A stretch of 64,000 bases of DNA, from contig OZ237740.1 in the NCBI GenBank assembly GCA_965178125.1, positions 620,001-684,000 on the forward strand, read 5' to 3'. The notes under the pieces were generated by a model. It did not search any database. It saw only the letters and a list, made by a program, of their open reading frames with translations, and was not told where the DNA came from. This stretch comes from Bilabrum cf. latius. Its lineage: Eukaryota > Bigyra: Bicosoecida > Bigyra > Bicosoecida. Position numbers and translations under genes: made by a program. Of the stretch, positions 63,001 through 64,000 are shown one piece after another; position 1 is the first letter of the stretch, and each line of letters opens with the position of its first letter.

Positions 63001-64000
63001 GGTGGCATTCCTGCTTCTATTGTCGGCCGTCGTATTGTTTGCATCGGGAGACGGGTCCGAGGCAGAGATATCATTCATTGCAGCTGATATTCCGGTGTGG
63101 ATCTTGGGCGTGGCCGGTCTCGTGCTGGTTCTGCTGGTAACCCTTGCATTTGCAGCATGGCGTGCCGCGCATCTGAGCTCCATGGGGCTGCTGCCTCGAT
63201 CCCTGAGGGGGGTATATCTGTGCCGCCCTGCTTGCGGAGTTGCCTTCCTGCTGGGCGCTGCTGCAGAGGCACTGCTGGTCCTTTCGGGCCTGCTGTTCTT
63301 TTCACTGTTGGACTCGCCGTCCGTGCTAATCGCATGCGTTCTGCTGCCCCTGCTGATTGCGATCGTTGGTCGAGTGGTGGGCCAGTGGATTGCGAACGAC
63401 TACAGGTTCCTGCAGCCGCCCGACCGCAGGCCCGTGGTCAGCGATGCTTACGCCAGAGCCATCGAGGCTCGGAGCGTCGAGGCAGAGGCGCGAGAGCGGG
63501 GTGTGACCTCTGGGCAGGTGTGGAAGGAGCGGCGCAGCGAAGAGCGAGGAAGGAGACTGCTGGAACAGGTATCCAGCGAAAGCGCCGACGTGCTTGGTCT
63601 TGCACAGCAGGGAATCGACACAAAGGACCCGCAGGGCGGGAAAGATGCCGTGCAAGGCGACCCCAAGGGCAAGGATGGGGGCAAGGACGAGGCCAAGCGT
63701 CCATCTGACGCGTCCCTTGCTTCTCTCTCAGAGCTCCCGGACCCTGACGAACCTGACGATGAATCCAAGGAGGCAGAGGACGACGCAGGCGCTGAATCTA
63801 GAGGAAAGGCTGCCGGTAGAGCTCCGCCTACGGCCGCAGAAATAGCTCAGATTCGGGCCAAGTACAAGGACTGGGCGGCCAGGATGGGCGACCCGAAGGC
63901 CATGAGTGATTGGCAAGCATTCTGGGGCGGCTTCTGCGGCATCACGGACTACGTCTCCGTCGCAGCGGTGATTGCCCTCGTGGTCGTTCTCGTTGTGGGG
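60011..64000 (+). CDS. C2-domain multi-pass membrane protein (3' truncated by window edge)
   Basis: At least 1330 aa from ATG 60011, open to the right edge with TAG codons at 60092, 61304 and 61997 read as Gln. The N-terminus has a C2-like domain: VKVIV-TAG-ARLLPDLDGF, DTDAYVRATIGF, QDSNNPRWPANREG and EIQLLDRDGGFEFGDDL, the usual order of a lipid/Ca2+-binding C2 with several Asp in the loops. A second extracytosolic-looking region follows, then repeated pairs of membrane spans (about 61145, 61420-61740, 62500-62780, 62985-63165, 63230-63380 and 63940 onward) with long charged loops (GGKDAVQGDPKGKDGGKDEA). No family recognised beyond C2. Splicing upstream of 60011 is possible. Confidence 0.72.

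Overview
This is a nuclear eukaryotic segment. Genes are split by GT-AG introns, and it encodes a Sec23 coat subunit, centrin, a PP2A B55 subunit, a HECT ligase, an Rrp6-type exonuclease and a chitin synthase. Gene density is high, coding sequence is GC-rich, and several introns are only 31 to 46 nt. Chitin synthase and centrin suggest a chitin-making, probably flagellated protist or early fungus-like lineage, but I cannot name the taxon.

The key to the window is the genetic code. Read with three stops, almost every gene breaks into pieces that all end in TAG. Read with UAG as glutamine, the pieces join in frame into complete proteins, and about 90 sense UAG codons appear. Conserved positions in B55, HECT, Rrp6, Sec23 and Pus1 support Gln, and a 57-nt repeat at 6382-6459 carries CAG in one copy and TAG in the other at the same site. 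Stops used are TGA (most genes) and TAA (two genes), never TAG. All calls below assume this code, which matches NCBI table 15.

Layout. 1-1301: 3' end of a membrane protein. 1416-6555: three copies of a signal peptide-ectodomain-membrane anchor gene whose ~940-bp ectodomain block is nearly identical while leaders and anchors are unrelated. 6952-8757: a secreted P-loop AAA-like ATPase ending in NDEL, so probably ER-lumenal and torsin-like. 9334-16585 (-): a 2295-aa chitin synthase. 16775-18511 (-): a secreted protein. 18985-20887 (-): PP2A B55. 21623-22495 (+): centrin. 22772-25347 (-): PX-domain AGC kinase. 25604-33148 (-): very large TmcB-like PAS membrane protein. 33725-36382 (+): cis-prenyltransferase with a possible long 5' extension. 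36502-40383 (+): HECT E3. 40733-44941 (-): Rrp6/EXD2-type exonuclease. 45130-47570 (+): Sec23. 48257-52030 (+): Cys-rich type I membrane protein flanked by direct repeats. 52732-55119 (-): Kelch protein. 55267-58513 (+): Pus1-type pseudouridine synthase. 60011 to the right edge (+): C2-domain multi-pass membrane protein.

Much of the content concerns the secretory pathway and cell surface (Sec23, ER ATPase, cis-prenyltransferase for dolichol, chitin synthase, several surface proteins), but apart from the 1.4-8.8 kb cluster I see no operon-like functional grouping; neighbours are mostly housekeeping genes with short shared promoters.
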